Shown: positions 6,257 to 15,095, counted from the stretch's first letter. The stretch: 64,000 bases of DNA from CAZJRB01 sp964547995 (GCA_964547995.1 CAZJRB010000026.1:1-64000); one strand, 5' to 3'. Translations and numbers: made by a program. The notes: generated by a model not told the origin, from the letters alone.

Positions 6257-8923
6257 ATGCCAGTTGACGACTTCCCTGCTCTCTTCGAAGTCTCCACGAA
6301 ACTGTCTCATCCGTTGGGCGGTTGCCGCAGGGTGACGTTCGGCGCCGAAGGTCGAGCGGACGTTGCGCTGGAGGGCGTTTCCGGCAATCAGTTGCTCTTC
6401 GAGATCGAATCGGCCGACGGCAGATGGTTCCTGCTGCCGATCGCGCCCGGCGACGTGCCGGAGGCGCCGGAAGCGATCCGCGGCCCGGCACTGCCGGCGA
6501 GGAGTCCGGCGCCGGCGGGCGAGACGCCTTTGAGCGTCAACCAGGTGCCCGCCAAAGGCCGCGTGCCGCTGGAACATCTTGCAATCATTCAAGCCGGCCG
6601 ACATATTTTCGTGTTCATCGAGCACGCCGATCCGGCGGTCTCGACAACCTTCGCGGCAAATCAATGGCTCGTGGGCCAGTTGCTCGATATGTGGCGGAAA
6701 GAGACGGCACCCGACGACGAGTCCGTGAAGGCAACGATTCAGTATGACGGGCCCGCAACGCTCATGGACTTCGGTGAAGGGCCCCAGGCGGTCCGGGACC
6801 TGCCGCCGACGCTCGAGCTGCCGGGGGAGATCGAGTTGACCGACAAGCAGATGTTGATCGGCCGGGACTCGAACCGTGTCGACATTTGCCTTCCCGATTT
6901 GCGCGTTTCGCGCGTTCACGCCTGGATTTCACGCCGGGACCGGACGGCGACGATCGCGGACCTCAAGAGCGCCAACGGGACTTTCGTCAACGGCGAGCGG
7001 GTCGATCAGCCCAAGGTTGCGTACGAAGGCGACCGGATTCAAATCGGGCCTTACAGTCTTGTTTTTACGGGCACGGCCCTGTTTCCTCTGAGTCACGACA
7101 AGAACGTCGAGCTGGTGGCCCGGAACCTTGTGCGCCGCGTCTCCGACCGCGAGAACCCCGGCCGGATGAAGACCATTCTCGACGACGTCTCGTTGGCGAT
7201 TCGTCCCCGGGAATTCGTGTGCATTCTGGGGCCGAGCGGTTCGGGAAAATCGACCCTTCTGTCGGCCCTCAGCGCGCGTCAGCAAGCCGATGAAGGAAGC
7301 GTTCTGCTCAACGGCGAGGACCTCTACGCCCAGTTCGACGCACTCAAGCAGAACCTCGCCGTTGTTCCTCAGAAGGACGTTCTGCACGACGTGCTTCCGC
7401 TGAATGCGGCACTGTGGTACACGGCGAAGATGCGCCTGCCGGCCGACATGTCCCAGAAAGACATCGACGATCGGGTCGCGGAGATGCTCGAATCGGTGAA
7501 CATGACCGGGCACCGCTTCACCCAGATCCGGCGGCTCAGCGGCGGGCAGACGAAGCGGGCGAGCTGGGTCAACGAGGCGATCTGCAATCCGAGCCTCATC
7601 TTCCTGGACGAGGTGACGTCCGGTCTGGACGAACAGACCGACTGTGAAATGATGCAGTTGTTCCGCCGGATGGCGGACGACGGCAAGACGATCATCTGTG
7701 TCACGCACAGCGTCACCTACGTGGAACAAAACTGCGACTTGCTCGTGATTCTCGCGTCGGGTGGCGTGCCGGCGTTTATCGGCCCGCCCGCCGATGCCCT
7801 GGAGTATTTCGGCATCTCGCGTTTGGGGGACGTCTTCCAGCGCCTCAGCGAGCGGTCGCCGGACGAGTGGAAACAGCGGTTCCTCGAGAGCGAAGTCTGT
7901 GAGGAATACGTCCGGCGCCGGTTGCCGGAACCGGCCTCGGAAGCGCCGGAACGGGCCCGGATGCCCAACAGAAGGTCGCCGGAAGGTTTGACCGACTCTT
8001 GGCGCCAGTTCGTCCTCTTGACCCGGCGCTACCTCACGATTCAACTGGCCGACAAACGGGCACTGGCCGTGATGCTCGGCCAGAGCTTGTTCATCGCGGC
8101 CCTGCTGGTCTGGCTGTTCGGCAATATCTCGAAGCTGGACGTCGAGCCCGAGGCGCGGCGCCTTGCCGAACTCTACGCGTTCGGCGTGGGGTGGGAAGAC
8201 CTCTTCGACGAGGACCGAGACAAATTCCTGCAAGAGGCGGAAGAGGCCAAACGGGCCGACTACTCGTCGAAGGTCCTGTTCCTGCTCTGCATCACGTGCA
8301 TTTGGTTCGGGTGCAATAACGCGGCCAAAGAAATCGTGAAAGAACGCGGCATCTACAGCAAGGAGAGGGACGTCGGTTTGAACGTCGTGAGTTATTACTG
8401 CTCGAAGCTGGTTCTCTTGGGCGCGTTCAGCGTGTTGCAGGCATCGCTGTTGTACTGGTGCGTCCGCTATCTGACCGGACTCGGGGGCGACCCCCTACAG
8501 CAGTGGCTGCTGTTGTCGCTGTCATCGCTGACCGGCGTGGCGATGGGGCTGGCCATTTCGGCCATCGCGAACACACCGGACCTTGCGGCCACGATTGTCC
8601 CCATTTCGCTGATTCCGCAAATCATTTTCGCCGGCCTGATCGCCCCGCTCCAGCATTACACCCGCGAGTTCGCGCAGGTCTTCATCTCGGCATACTGGGG
8701 CTACCAGGGGCTGATCGGGCACCTGGACACCCCGATCGCCGATCGGCTGCGCGACGCCGATTATCTGGACCTGAGCACCGAGTTTTCGCTGCCGATCGTC
8801 TGCGGCGTTTTGGCGGCACACGTCATCGTCTTTGCCCTCCTTGCGATCGGGGCGCTCTACGCCAGGGACGTCAAGGAGAACCGGCTGCTCCGCCTCCTCC
8901 GCCGAGCATCGACCCCGGTCTGA
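6257..8923 (+). CDS. FHA-domain ABC transporter, fused ATPase and permease
   Basis: An 888-residue ABCG-like half transporter. An unassigned N-terminal region of about 190 residues is followed by a forkhead-associated domain (about 195-275, with IGRDSNRVDICLPD, SRVHAWISR and SANGTFVNG). The ATPase has Walker A GPSGSGKST (about 325), signature LSGGQTKRA (about 427) and Walker B LIFLDEVTSGLD (about 450). The C-terminal ABC2-type membrane domain has about six segments, with the first at about residue 608. FHA domains bind phosphothreonine, so transport may be controlled by a Ser/Thr kinase, of which planctomycetes have many. Substrate unknown. The same order is known from cyanobacterial and planctomycetal FHA-ABC proteins. 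The ribosome-binding site at the chosen ATG is weak. Confidence 0.88.
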   Translation: MPVDDFPALFEVSTKLSHPLGGCRRVTFGAEGRADVALEGVSGNQLLFEIESADGRWFLLPIAPGDVPEAPEAIRGPALPARSPAPAGETPLSVNQVPAKGRVPLEHLAIIQAGRHIFVFIEHADPAVSTTFAANQWLVGQLLDMWRKETAPDDESVKATIQYDGPATLMDFGEGPQAVRDLPPTLELPGEIELTDKQMLIGRDSNRVDICLPDLRVSRVHAWISRRDRTATIADLKSANGTFVNGERVDQPKVAYEGDRIQIGPYSLVFTGTALFPLSHDKNVELVARNLVRRVSDRENPGRMKTILDDVSLAIRPREFVCILGPSGSGKSTLLSALSARQQADEGSVLLNGEDLYAQFDALKQNLAVVPQKDVLHDVLPLNAALWYTAKMRLPADMSQKDIDDRVAEMLESVNMTGHRFTQIRRLSGGQTKRASWVNEAICNPSLIFLDEVTSGLDEQTDCEMMQLFRRMADDGKTIICVTHSVTYVEQNCDLLVILASGGVPAFIGPPADALEYFGISRLGDVFQRLSERSPDEWKQRFLESEVCEEYVRRRLPEPASEAPERARMPNRRSPEGLTDSWRQFVLLTRRYLTIQLADKRALAVMLGQSLFIAALLVWLFGNISKLDVEPEARRLAELYAFGVGWEDLFDEDRDKFLQEAEEAKRADYSSKVLFLLCITCIWFGCNNAAKEIVKERGIYSKERDVGLNVVSYYCSKLVLLGAFSVLQASLLYWCVRYLTGLGGDPLQQWLLLSLSSLTGVAMGLAISAIANTPDLAATIVPISLIPQIIFAGLIAPLQHYTREFAQVFISAYWGYQGLIGHLDTPIADRLRDADYLDLSTEFSLPIVCGVLAAHVIVFALLAIGALYARDVKENRLLRLLRRASTPV

Positions 8924-8983
8924 AGAGAAACGCAAAGCGGCCGCCCCCTTGTCCGGGCGAAAGACTGCGACTCTATTGGAGCC

Positions 8984-10282
8984 ATGAATTTCACGGGAAA
9001 GCGGACGACGATCATGGGATTGGGCCGTTTCGGCGGGGGGGTGGCCGCCGCGCGGTGGCTCGCCCGACAGGGGGCCGTGCTCACCGTGACCGATCTGAGA
9101 GATGAAGCCGCGCTGGCCGATTCGCTTGCCGCCCTGGAGGACGTACCGGTTGCCCGCCTTCATTTGGGGGGGCATCGTGAAGAGGATTTCTGCGGTGCCG
9201 ATCTGGTGGTCGTCAACCCGGCGGTCCGGCCCGGCAATCGGTTCGTGCAGATCGCCCGGGAAACCGGGGCCCGGCTCACCACCGAAATCGAATTGCTGAT
9301 CGACCACTGCCCGGGCACAATCATCGGGGTCACCGGCAGTAACGGCAAGTCGACCACCGCGGCGATGATCGCCGCCATCCTCCATGTGGACGGCCCGAGA
9401 TGTTGGCTGGGTGGGAATATGGGTGGGAGCCTGCTGGAGAAGTTGCGGTGGATGGAACCCGGCGACTGGACCGTCCTGGAGCTGAGCAGTTTCCAACTCC
9501 GGCGACTCGGCCTGAACCGGCCGATGCCGCACGTCGCGGTGGTCACGGGCTGCACGCCCAACCATCTGGACTGGCACCGCGACTACGCCGAATACGTCGC
9601 CGCGAAGCAGCGAATTCTGTTGATGCAAACACCGCATGACCTGGCGGTTCTGAACACCCTGGACGAAGAAGTCGCGCTATGGGAGCCGCTGGTGCGCGGT
9701 CGCCGCGTGCCGCTGCCGCCGCTCGAGGAGATTCCGGAACTCAAAGTGCCGGGCGAGCACAACCGGATCAACGCGGCCTGTGCCGCCGCCGCCGCCCGGG
9801 CGGTCGGCTCCACGTGGGAGGCAATCCGCGACGGGCTCGGCGGGTTCGCCGGCTTGCCGCAACGGCTGGAGCAATTCACGGTCATTGAGGGACGCCGGTT
9901 CTACAACGATTCCGCCTCCACGACGCCCGAGTCGACCGTCGCTGCGATCCACTCGCTGGAGGGACCGGTGTGGGTGTTGGCCGGCGGCAAAGACAAGGGG
10001 CTCGATTCCGGCAACCTGGCTGCGATGCTGGTCGAACGGGCGGCCGGGGCGGCGTTTTTCGGCTCGGTTCGCGAGGTCCTCAAGGGCTGGGCGAGCGGCT
10101 GTAACCCGGAATTCCCGTGTACGGCGACCGAGACCATGGCCGACGCCCTGCGCTGGTGTTGGGACCGTTCGTCGCCGGGCGACGCCGTCGTGCTCTCGCC
10201 CGGTTTTGCCAGTACCGACCAGTTCGAGGACTTCCGCAGCCGCGGGGCGGAGTTCGTCCGGTTGGCCGGGGCCCTGGCATAA
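8984..10282 (+). CDS. murD: UDP-N-acetylmuramoylalanine--D-glutamate ligase
   Basis: A 432-residue cytoplasmic Mur ligase that adds D-glutamate to UDP-MurNAc-L-alanine in peptidoglycan precursor synthesis. It has the N-terminal nucleotide-binding motif GLGRFGGGVAAARWL and the ATP-binding GVTGSNGKSTT (about residue 113). The substrate-binding ELSSFQL and NHLDWHRDYAEYVAAK come next, and the C-terminal domain has YNDSASTTPEST and LAGGKDKGLD. All are family hallmarks, and the length is normal. It stands alone here rather than in a cell-wall cluster, 60 bases after the ABC transporter gene. Its presence supports a peptidoglycan-containing cell. Confidence 0.93.
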   Translation: MNFTGKRTTIMGLGRFGGGVAAARWLARQGAVLTVTDLRDEAALADSLAALEDVPVARLHLGGHREEDFCGADLVVVNPAVRPGNRFVQIARETGARLTTEIELLIDHCPGTIIGVTGSNGKSTTAAMIAAILHVDGPRCWLGGNMGGSLLEKLRWMEPGDWTVLELSSFQLRRLGLNRPMPHVAVVTGCTPNHLDWHRDYAEYVAAKQRILLMQTPHDLAVLNTLDEEVALWEPLVRGRRVPLPPLEEIPELKVPGEHNRINAACAAAAARAVGSTWEAIRDGLGGFAGLPQRLEQFTVIEGRRFYNDSASTTPESTVAAIHSLEGPVWVLAGGKDKGLDSGNLAAMLVERAAGAAFFGSVREVLKGWASGCNPEFPCTATETMADALRWCWDRSSPGDAVVLSPGFASTDQFEDFRSRGAEFVRLAGALA

Positions 10283-10309
10283 TCGACGCGTGTGCATAAC
10301 GGGCGCCTA

Positions 10310-10337
10310 TTGACAAATTGCCAAACCGTGTTATAGA
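10310..10337 (+). promoter_or_regulatory. Sigma-70-like promoter downstream of murD
   Basis: TTGACA (10310-10315) is followed by a 16-base spacer and TATAGA (10332-10337). It lies about 390 bases before the cupin gene and directly before a structured region, so it may drive a small RNA, a long 5' leader, or both. Confidence 0.45.
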
Positions 10338-10343
10338 GGCAAT

Positions 10344-10456
10344 ATTGTCGTCGATGCCCTTGCGGCATCGCGATACGGGCCTCGAGGCCGATGGCTGTGC
10401 AGTTTCCTTGTCGGAGACGATACGGCGCTGGGAATCGTTACCTCGAGGTCTTTTTT
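10344..10456 (+). ncRNA. Candidate small RNA or structured leader
   Basis: Directly after a good promoter there is a hairpin GATGCC-CTTGC-GGCATC (about 10353-10369). The palindrome GGCCTCGAGGCC comes next, and a second CCTCGAGG about 60 bases on could pair with the first. The block ends in GGTCTTTTTTG, a terminator-like T-run. No reading frame is convincing. It matches no RNA family I can recognise (not SRP RNA, tmRNA or RNase P). This is inference from structure and promoter only. Confidence 0.3.
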
Positions 10457-10535
10457 GTGCGTAGCGGCGGGTGGCATTGCCGGCCAGTTTCGGATATATG
10501 TGGTAGCCGAGGGTGAGAATCCCGTTTCCTCGGCG

Positions 10536-10715
10536 TAAAGCCGCGACCGTCGAGGCTGTGATTCTTTGTAGGGTGGGACAAGGAGCGAAGCGACGCCGGC
10601 CCACCAATGCGAGAAGAACGCGGTAAATCTGGTGGGCCGGCGCGGCCTAAGGGCCACTGGTCCCACCCTACAATCTCCGTTTCCGAAAGAATCACACCCT
10701 CGTCGGTCGCGAGAA
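10536..10715. repeat. Nested palindromic repeat element
   Basis: This is a composite inverted repeat. The outer arms carry AAAGCCGCGACCGTCGAGG (10537-10555) and CCTCGTCGGTCGCG (about 10698-10711), which belong to the dispersed 'GCCGCGACC' family described elsewhere in this list. Inner arms are GTGATTCTTTGTAGGGTGGGA (10558-10578), answered by TCCCACCCTAC (10661-10671) and AGAATCAC (10689-10696). The core is CCGGCCCACCA / TGGTGGGCCGG (10596-10606 and 10630-10640). It looks like one mobile palindrome inserted in another, just upstream of the cupin gene. Confidence 0.6.
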
Positions 10716-10728
10716 AGGGAAACCACAG

Positions 10729-11112
10729 ATGAAAGTCGTTCATTACGAACAGATCGCCTCGGCGCCGGTGTCGATGGAGGGCGCGACGGGCTGCCGGATG
10801 CGCATGCTGATCGGCCCGGACGACGCGGCCCCGAATTTCGCGATGCGGCAATTCGCGGTCGCCCCGGGTGGCTACACCCCAAAACACTCCCACGACTTCG
10901 AGCATGAAGTCTTCGTGCTCGAAGGCAGCGGCGTCGTGCTCGAAGGCGACAAGGAGCATCCTTTGCAGCCGGGCACCGTCGTATTCGTGCCGCCGAGTGA
11001 AGAGCACCAGTTTCGCAACACGGGCGCCGAGCCGCTGAAGTTTCTTTGCCTGATTCCGCAGCCGCCGGGAGGCGTGTCTGGAGCCTGCACCCCCGCGTGC
11101 GGGTGTGATTAG
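10729..11112 (+). CDS. Small cupin-domain protein
   Basis: A 127-residue single-domain cupin. The metal-binding motif 1 is visible as PKHSHDFEHEVFVLEGSG (His, His, Glu ligands, about residues 47-64) and motif 2 as GTVVFVPPSEEHQFRN (about 85-100). Many such proteins bind a metal and a small ligand, but the reaction here cannot be told. An unusual feature is the cysteine-containing C-terminal tail ACTPACGCD, which may bind metal. The start has AAAGGGA 8-10 bases upstream. It is flanked on both sides by palindromic repeats. Confidence 0.8.
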   Translation: MKVVHYEQIASAPVSMEGATGCRMRMLIGPDDAAPNFAMRQFAVAPGGYTPKHSHDFEHEVFVLEGSGVVLEGDKEHPLQPGTVVFVPPSEEHQFRNTGAEPLKFLCLIPQPPGGVSGACTPACGCD

Positions 11113-11233
11113 AGATCGCTCACGAATATGTCCGGCAATTCGGGCCATAAAGCCGCGACCGTTGGTCGCGCCCAGCGTCACCAAGAAATTCGTTCCCAAC
11201 GTCGCTCGGCGCGACCGACGGTCGCGGCTTTAT
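11113..11233. repeat. Long copy of the GCCGCGACC palindromic repeat (family A)
   Basis: An approximately 115-base unit with terminal inverted arms TAAAGCCGCGACCGTTGGTC (11148-11167) and GACCGACGGTCGCGGCTTTA (11212-11231). About 30 bases (TCGCTCACGAATATGTCCGG and on) lead into it. A second copy, very similar over its whole length including that leader, lies at 28634-28752. The element fills the gap between the cupin gene and ligA. Confidence 0.75.
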
Positions 11234-11270
11234 GCTTTCAACTCTCAACCAAAACAACGGAACCGAGGCC

Positions 11271-13274
11271 ATGGCATCCAAAGTAGCGACCGAAATCGAC
11301 AAGCTCCGCGAGCAGATCCGCTACCACGACCGCAAATACTACGTGGAAGCGGCGCCGGAAATCACCGACCTCGAGTACGACCGGCTCATCGACCGCCTCA
11401 AGAAGCTCGAAGCCGAACACCCCGACCTGGTTACGCCCGACAGCCCAACCCGGCGCGTCGGCGATCAGCCGGTCGAAGGGCTCCGCCAGGTCGAACACCG
11501 CGTGCCCATGCTCTCGATCGACAATACCTACAGCATCGAGGAACTCAAGCAATACGGCCGACGTACGGTAAAGCTGCTGGGGGGCGAACCGATCCAATGG
11601 GTTGTCGAGTTGAAGATCGACGGCGTGGCCGGCTCGCTGTTGTACGAAGACGGCGTGCTCGTTAGCGGCGTAACCCGCGGCAACGGACGAATCGGCGACG
11701 ACATCACCCACAACGTGCGGACCATCGGCGACGTCCCCTTGCGGCTGACCGGCCGGCAGGTCCCGCCGGTGCTCGAGGTCCGCGGCGAGATCTATATGAC
11801 CAACTCCGACCTGGTGAAGCTCAACGAAATCCAGGAGCGCAAAGGGCAACCCCCGTATGCCAACACGCGGAACGTCACCGCCGGCAGCATCCGCCTGCTC
11901 GATCCGCGGATCTGTGCCGAGCGGCGGCTGCGGCTCTTCTGCCACGGCACCGGCTACGTCGAAGGGCTCAAGGCGACTACCCATACGGAGTTTCTCGAGG
12001 AGCTGGCCGGCTACGGTCTGCCCGCCACCCCGCTGGTCGAGTGTTTCGACTCGTTCGACGCGGCCGTCGAACACTGCGAAGCGCTGATCGAGCGGCTCCA
12101 CGAGCTGGATTTCGAGATCGACGGGCTGGTGCTGAAGGTCAACCGCTTCGACCAGCGCGAGCGGCTCGGGTCGACCTCGAAGAGCCCCCGCTGGGTGATC
12201 GCCTACAAGTTCGAGAAGTACGAGGCGACCACCAGGCTCAACGAAATCCGCGTCCAGGTCGGCAAGACGGGCGCGATCACGCCGGTCGCCGAACTCGAAC
12301 CGGTCGAGCTGGCCGGAACGACCGTCAGCCGCGCAAGCCTCCACAACGCCGACGAAATCGAGCGGAAGGACGTCCGCCCCGGCGACACCGTCGTCGTCGA
12401 GAAGGCCGGCAAGATCATCCCGCACATCGTCCGCGTCGAGAAGCACAAGCGGGAGGGGAAGCCGCGGAAGTACCGCTTCCCGACGAAATGCCCCGAGTGT
12501 GAAACGGAGCTGGTCAAGGACGAGGGGGGCGTCTACATCCGCTGCCCGAACGTGGAGGAGTGTCCCGCCCAGGTCCGCGAGCGGATCCGATACTACGCCA
12601 GCCGCAACGCCATGGACATCGAGGGGCTCGGCGACAAGCTCGTCGATCAGCTCGTCGGCCAGGGGCTGGTCACCGGCTACGGCGATCTCTACAGGCTGAC
12701 GCCCGACGACCTGAAGGGCCTGGAACGGATGGGTAAAAAGTCGAGCGAAAACCTGCTGGCCGGGATCGAAGCCGGCAAGGACCGCGGGCTTGCCCGGTTG
12801 CTCAATGCGCTGTCGATCCGCCACGTCGGCACGCGGGTGGCCCAGGTGCTGGCCGGGAACTTCCCGTCGATGGACGAGTTGATGGCCGCCGACGTCAAGA
12901 AGCTCAGCGCGATCAACGAGATCGGGCCGATCATCGCCGAGAGCGTCCATGATTTCCTGCACAGCGAGTTCGGCTCGGCGGCGGTGGCCGACCTGAAGGA
13001 CCTCGGCGTGAAGATGGAGGCGGCCCCCGCCGGCCCGGAATCGAAAATCCTCGAAGGCAAGACGCTCGTGGTTACCGGCACACTGGTGAAATACAGCCGC
13101 GACGGGATCAAGGAGCTGATCGCCCGGCACGGCGGCCGCGCGGCCTCGAGCGTCTCCAACAAAACCGACTACGTAGTGGCCGGCGAAAAGGCGGGCAGCA
13201 AGCTCACCAAGGCCCAGCAATTGGGAGTCACCGTGCTCGACGAAGACCAGTTCGAGACACTGCTGGAAGAATAG
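11271..13274 (+). CDS. ligA: NAD+-dependent DNA ligase
   Basis: A 667-residue replication and repair ligase that seals nicks using NAD+. The adenylated lysine is Lys115 in ELKIDGVA, the standard position. Downstream are the OB-fold and the four-cysteine zinc finger (CPECETELV with CPNVEECPAQ, about residues 408-433). Helix-hairpin-helix repeats and a C-terminal BRCT domain (about 590-667, LEGKTLVVTGTL and SNKTDYVVAG) follow. The ATG at 11271 is chosen over an in-frame ATG at 11232 because the latter lies in a repeat element, and because a GAGG site and the family N-terminus fit 11271. Length and domains are complete. Confidence 0.95.
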   Translation: MASKVATEIDKLREQIRYHDRKYYVEAAPEITDLEYDRLIDRLKKLEAEHPDLVTPDSPTRRVGDQPVEGLRQVEHRVPMLSIDNTYSIEELKQYGRRTVKLLGGEPIQWVVELKIDGVAGSLLYEDGVLVSGVTRGNGRIGDDITHNVRTIGDVPLRLTGRQVPPVLEVRGEIYMTNSDLVKLNEIQERKGQPPYANTRNVTAGSIRLLDPRICAERRLRLFCHGTGYVEGLKATTHTEFLEELAGYGLPATPLVECFDSFDAAVEHCEALIERLHELDFEIDGLVLKVNRFDQRERLGSTSKSPRWVIAYKFEKYEATTRLNEIRVQVGKTGAITPVAELEPVELAGTTVSRASLHNADEIERKDVRPGDTVVVEKAGKIIPHIVRVEKHKREGKPRKYRFPTKCPECETELVKDEGGVYIRCPNVEECPAQVRERIRYYASRNAMDIEGLGDKLVDQLVGQGLVTGYGDLYRLTPDDLKGLERMGKKSSENLLAGIEAGKDRGLARLLNALSIRHVGTRVAQVLAGNFPSMDELMAADVKKLSAINEIGPIIAESVHDFLHSEFGSAAVADLKDLGVKMEAAPAGPESKILEGKTLVVTGTLVKYSRDGIKELIARHGGRAASSVSNKTDYVVAGEKAGSKLTKAQQLGVTVLDEDQFETLLEE

Positions 13275-13298
13275 CAATGCGCACACTCCCAAGAGAAC

Positions 13299-13423
13299 AA
13301 CAAAGGAGGGGGCACCTGCCCCCGGACCGTTTGGCTGTCGGCGGGGGGACATCACAATGTATGAGCCCCGCCGGCGGATGGTCTGGTGCGGGTGGTCCGG
13401 GGGCAGGTGCCCCCTCCTTTGTT
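13299..13423. repeat. REP-like inverted repeat upstream of the transposase (family B)
   Basis: A perfect 30-base inverted repeat: the left arm at 13299-13328 starts AACAAAGGAGGGGGCACC and the right arm at 13394-13423 is its exact complement. Between them is TTTGGCTGTCGGCGGGG, later paired with CCCCGCCGGCGG. A similar left unit lies at 14095-14187 and a right arm at 15067-15094. The copies bracket the RAYT transposase gene. Confidence 0.8.
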
Positions 13424-13506
13424 ACTCCTGGAGCAGGCGCCCGCTCCCGCGTCCCGAGCACCATCTGGAATTCCGTACGCAACAGCGAACTTGCAGGGAC
13501 TCAACG

Positions 13507-14022
13507 GTGAATGTCGCGTGCTACGTCACCGCTATCGCTTGGAACCGACAACGCCTTTTGGCTAGGCCAGACGTAGCCCGGGTTATCTTGGAGGAGGTTG
13601 AATTCTACCGGAGCAAGTACAAGTACTGCTTCTGCGGATTTGTGATTATGCCGGATCATTGGCATTTTGTCTTCATCACCGATGAGGAGAAGATATCACC
13701 GGTCTTGCGAGATATGAAAAGCATGATCGCACGACTGGTTGTCGACAAGTGGAAGAAAACACCCGACGGCACACGACTCCTCGAAAAGATTTGTTTGCCT
13801 GTCGGAGAGAAGAGGCAGCACACGTATTCTTTGTGGCAGGAAGGCAATTGGAAGACGCTTATTGAGCAGCCGTCACAGATCGAACGTCGTTTAGATTACA
13901 TGCACGCCAATCCGATACGTGCGGGTCTAGTCGAACGTGCTGAAGACTGGAAGTTGTCGAGTTACCGGTGGTACGAGTTTCGCGAACCCGTCGGCGCAAC
14001 AATCGATATGGACTGGTTCTGA
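13507..14022 (+). CDS. REP-associated tyrosine transposase (RAYT, IS200-like)
   Basis: A 171-residue Y1 transposase of the RAYT subgroup. The metal-binding HUH motif is present as MPDHWHFVF (about residues 49-57), and the catalytic tyrosine is in LDYMHANPIRAGLV (about residue 125). The C-terminal SSYRWYE segment is also typical. RAYTs act on short palindromes (REPs) as single-stranded DNA rather than moving as classical insertion sequences. Family B palindromes lie on both sides of this gene, which supports that role. A GTG start is chosen because AGGGA lies 8 bases upstream and the conserved 'YVTAIAWNRQRLL' begins just after it. The gene looks intact. Confidence 0.88.
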   Translation: MNVACYVTAIAWNRQRLLARPDVARVILEEVEFYRSKYKYCFCGFVIMPDHWHFVFITDEEKISPVLRDMKSMIARLVVDKWKKTPDGTRLLEKICLPVGEKRQHTYSLWQEGNWKTLIEQPSQIERRLDYMHANPIRAGLVERAEDWKLSSYRWYEFREPVGATIDMDWF

Positions 14023-14094
14023 TGCATGTGCGGGTCGATCTACGGCGTGGCGCGAACGCTACGCAGAACGGTTCCTTGGTCGCCTCCAAATAGA

Positions 14095-14187
14095 AACAAA
14101 GGAGGGGCACCTGCCCCCGGACCATTTGGCTGTCGGCGGGGGAACATCATAATGTGTGGGCCCTTCGCAGTGCCCCGCCGGCGGGTT
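14095..14187. repeat. REP-like repeat downstream of the transposase (family B)
   Basis: This begins AACAAAGGAGGGGCACCTGC and continues with CATTTGGCTGTCGGCGGGGG, closely matching 13299-13375. It ends in GCCCCGCCGGCGGG, which can fold back on GGCGGGG. It lies 70 bases after the RAYT stop codon. Confidence 0.75.
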
Positions 14188-14267
14188 GCAACTCCCGATA
14201 CGCCAATGAATCACAGCAGCGCCCCTCCAGCGAGGCGTTGACGCCCAGGAGAGGACGTGCCTCGTAA

Positions 14268-14296
14268 TTGACAAGCAAGAAACGTGGCGGTACACT
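14268..14296 (+). promoter_or_regulatory. Sigma-70-like promoter for the DUF1877 gene
   Basis: TTGACA (14268-14273), a 17-base spacer and TACACT (14291-14296). The predicted transcript would have a leader of about 110 bases before the DUF1877 start codon. The rest of 14188-14414 shows nothing else recognisable. Confidence 0.5.
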
Positions 14297-14414
14297 GATT
14301 ATTTGGGAAACGGGCTAACCAATAAGTTATGCAGCAAGAGCGCCCCACAACTCAAGAATTCCTGTATTGCTCCTTCATTGAGCCACACACACCTACTACA
14401 AACTGGAAGCCATC

Positions 14415-14915
14415 ATGGCTTGCCGCGGCGTCCTATTTTCCATCGACGAAGACACCGTCAGGAAACTCCGTGCCATACAGGCCGACGATGACCGCGTCGA
14501 GTACATCCAGGAAGTCATCGAAGAAAACTACTTCGAGAATCATCGCGAATGGCTCGCCGAAACAGATAAGTCATGGGATTACATGCACCGTGCCCTTACC
14601 GACGGCGAACTAGATTGGATTAACGGAGAATATCCACTGAACCATGTCATCATGGGCGGCGAATCACTCCACGACGGAGACGACTACATCATTACGCTGA
14701 AAACACCGGAACAAGTCACTGACGTGGCGGCTCAATTACCCCAAATTACGGAAGATTCATTCAGGCAGTCGTTCCAGCAAATCGACGAATTTGAAATTGA
14801 ACACTCACGCGAAGAGGATTTCGAATATACCTGGGGCTGGTTCACTCAAGTCCGGGAGTTCTGGTTGCGCGCAGCTCAGGAAGGCCGGTATGTACTATTC
14901 ACCGTAGACCAGTGA
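14415..14915 (+). CDS. DUF1877 (YfbM-like) family protein
   Basis: A 166-residue soluble protein resembling YfbM/DUF1877. The N-terminus is MACRGVLFSIDEDTVRKLR, the family motif-like DKSWDYMHRALTDGEL is near residue 55, and MGGESL is near residue 76. The segment TLKTPEQVTDVAAQLPQIT comes next, and an aromatic C-terminus (YTWGWFTQVREFWLRAAQEG) is characteristic. The biochemical function of the family is unknown. Its A+T content is slightly higher than that of its neighbours. It sits between the RAYT region and another repeat arm and has its own promoter, so it may be a recent arrival. Confidence 0.75.
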   Translation: MACRGVLFSIDEDTVRKLRAIQADDDRVEYIQEVIEENYFENHREWLAETDKSWDYMHRALTDGELDWINGEYPLNHVIMGGESLHDGDDYIITLKTPEQVTDVAAQLPQITEDSFRQSFQQIDEFEIEHSREEDFEYTWGWFTQVREFWLRAAQEGRYVLFTVDQ

Positions 14916-15066
14916 TACTAGTCGCAAACGGCGGCACAATGTTACGCTCACCTAATTCGTTGTAGTCGTACGCAGGAAGGCTGTATAACTCACCGTTAGT
15001 CGCGGACGCGGCACTCACCCCCGAATCGCGCGTCCTGGGGAGAATTGTTGTTGCCGGAATCTTGAA

Positions 15067-15094
15067 GGTCCGGGGGCAGGTGCCCCCTTCTTTG
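15067..15094. repeat. Family B repeat arm downstream of the alcohol dehydrogenase gene
   Basis: GGTCCGGGGGCAGGTGCCCC plus TTCTTTG is nearly identical to the right arm at 13394-13423 and ends one base before the ADH stop codon. The remaining gap 14916-15066 shows no gene. Confidence 0.65.
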
Positions 15095-15095
15095 C

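Noticed and set aside
11238..13355. 705-codon open frame antisense to ligA
   Set aside because: It is a high-G+C shadow frame. ligA on the plus strand has all catalytic motifs.
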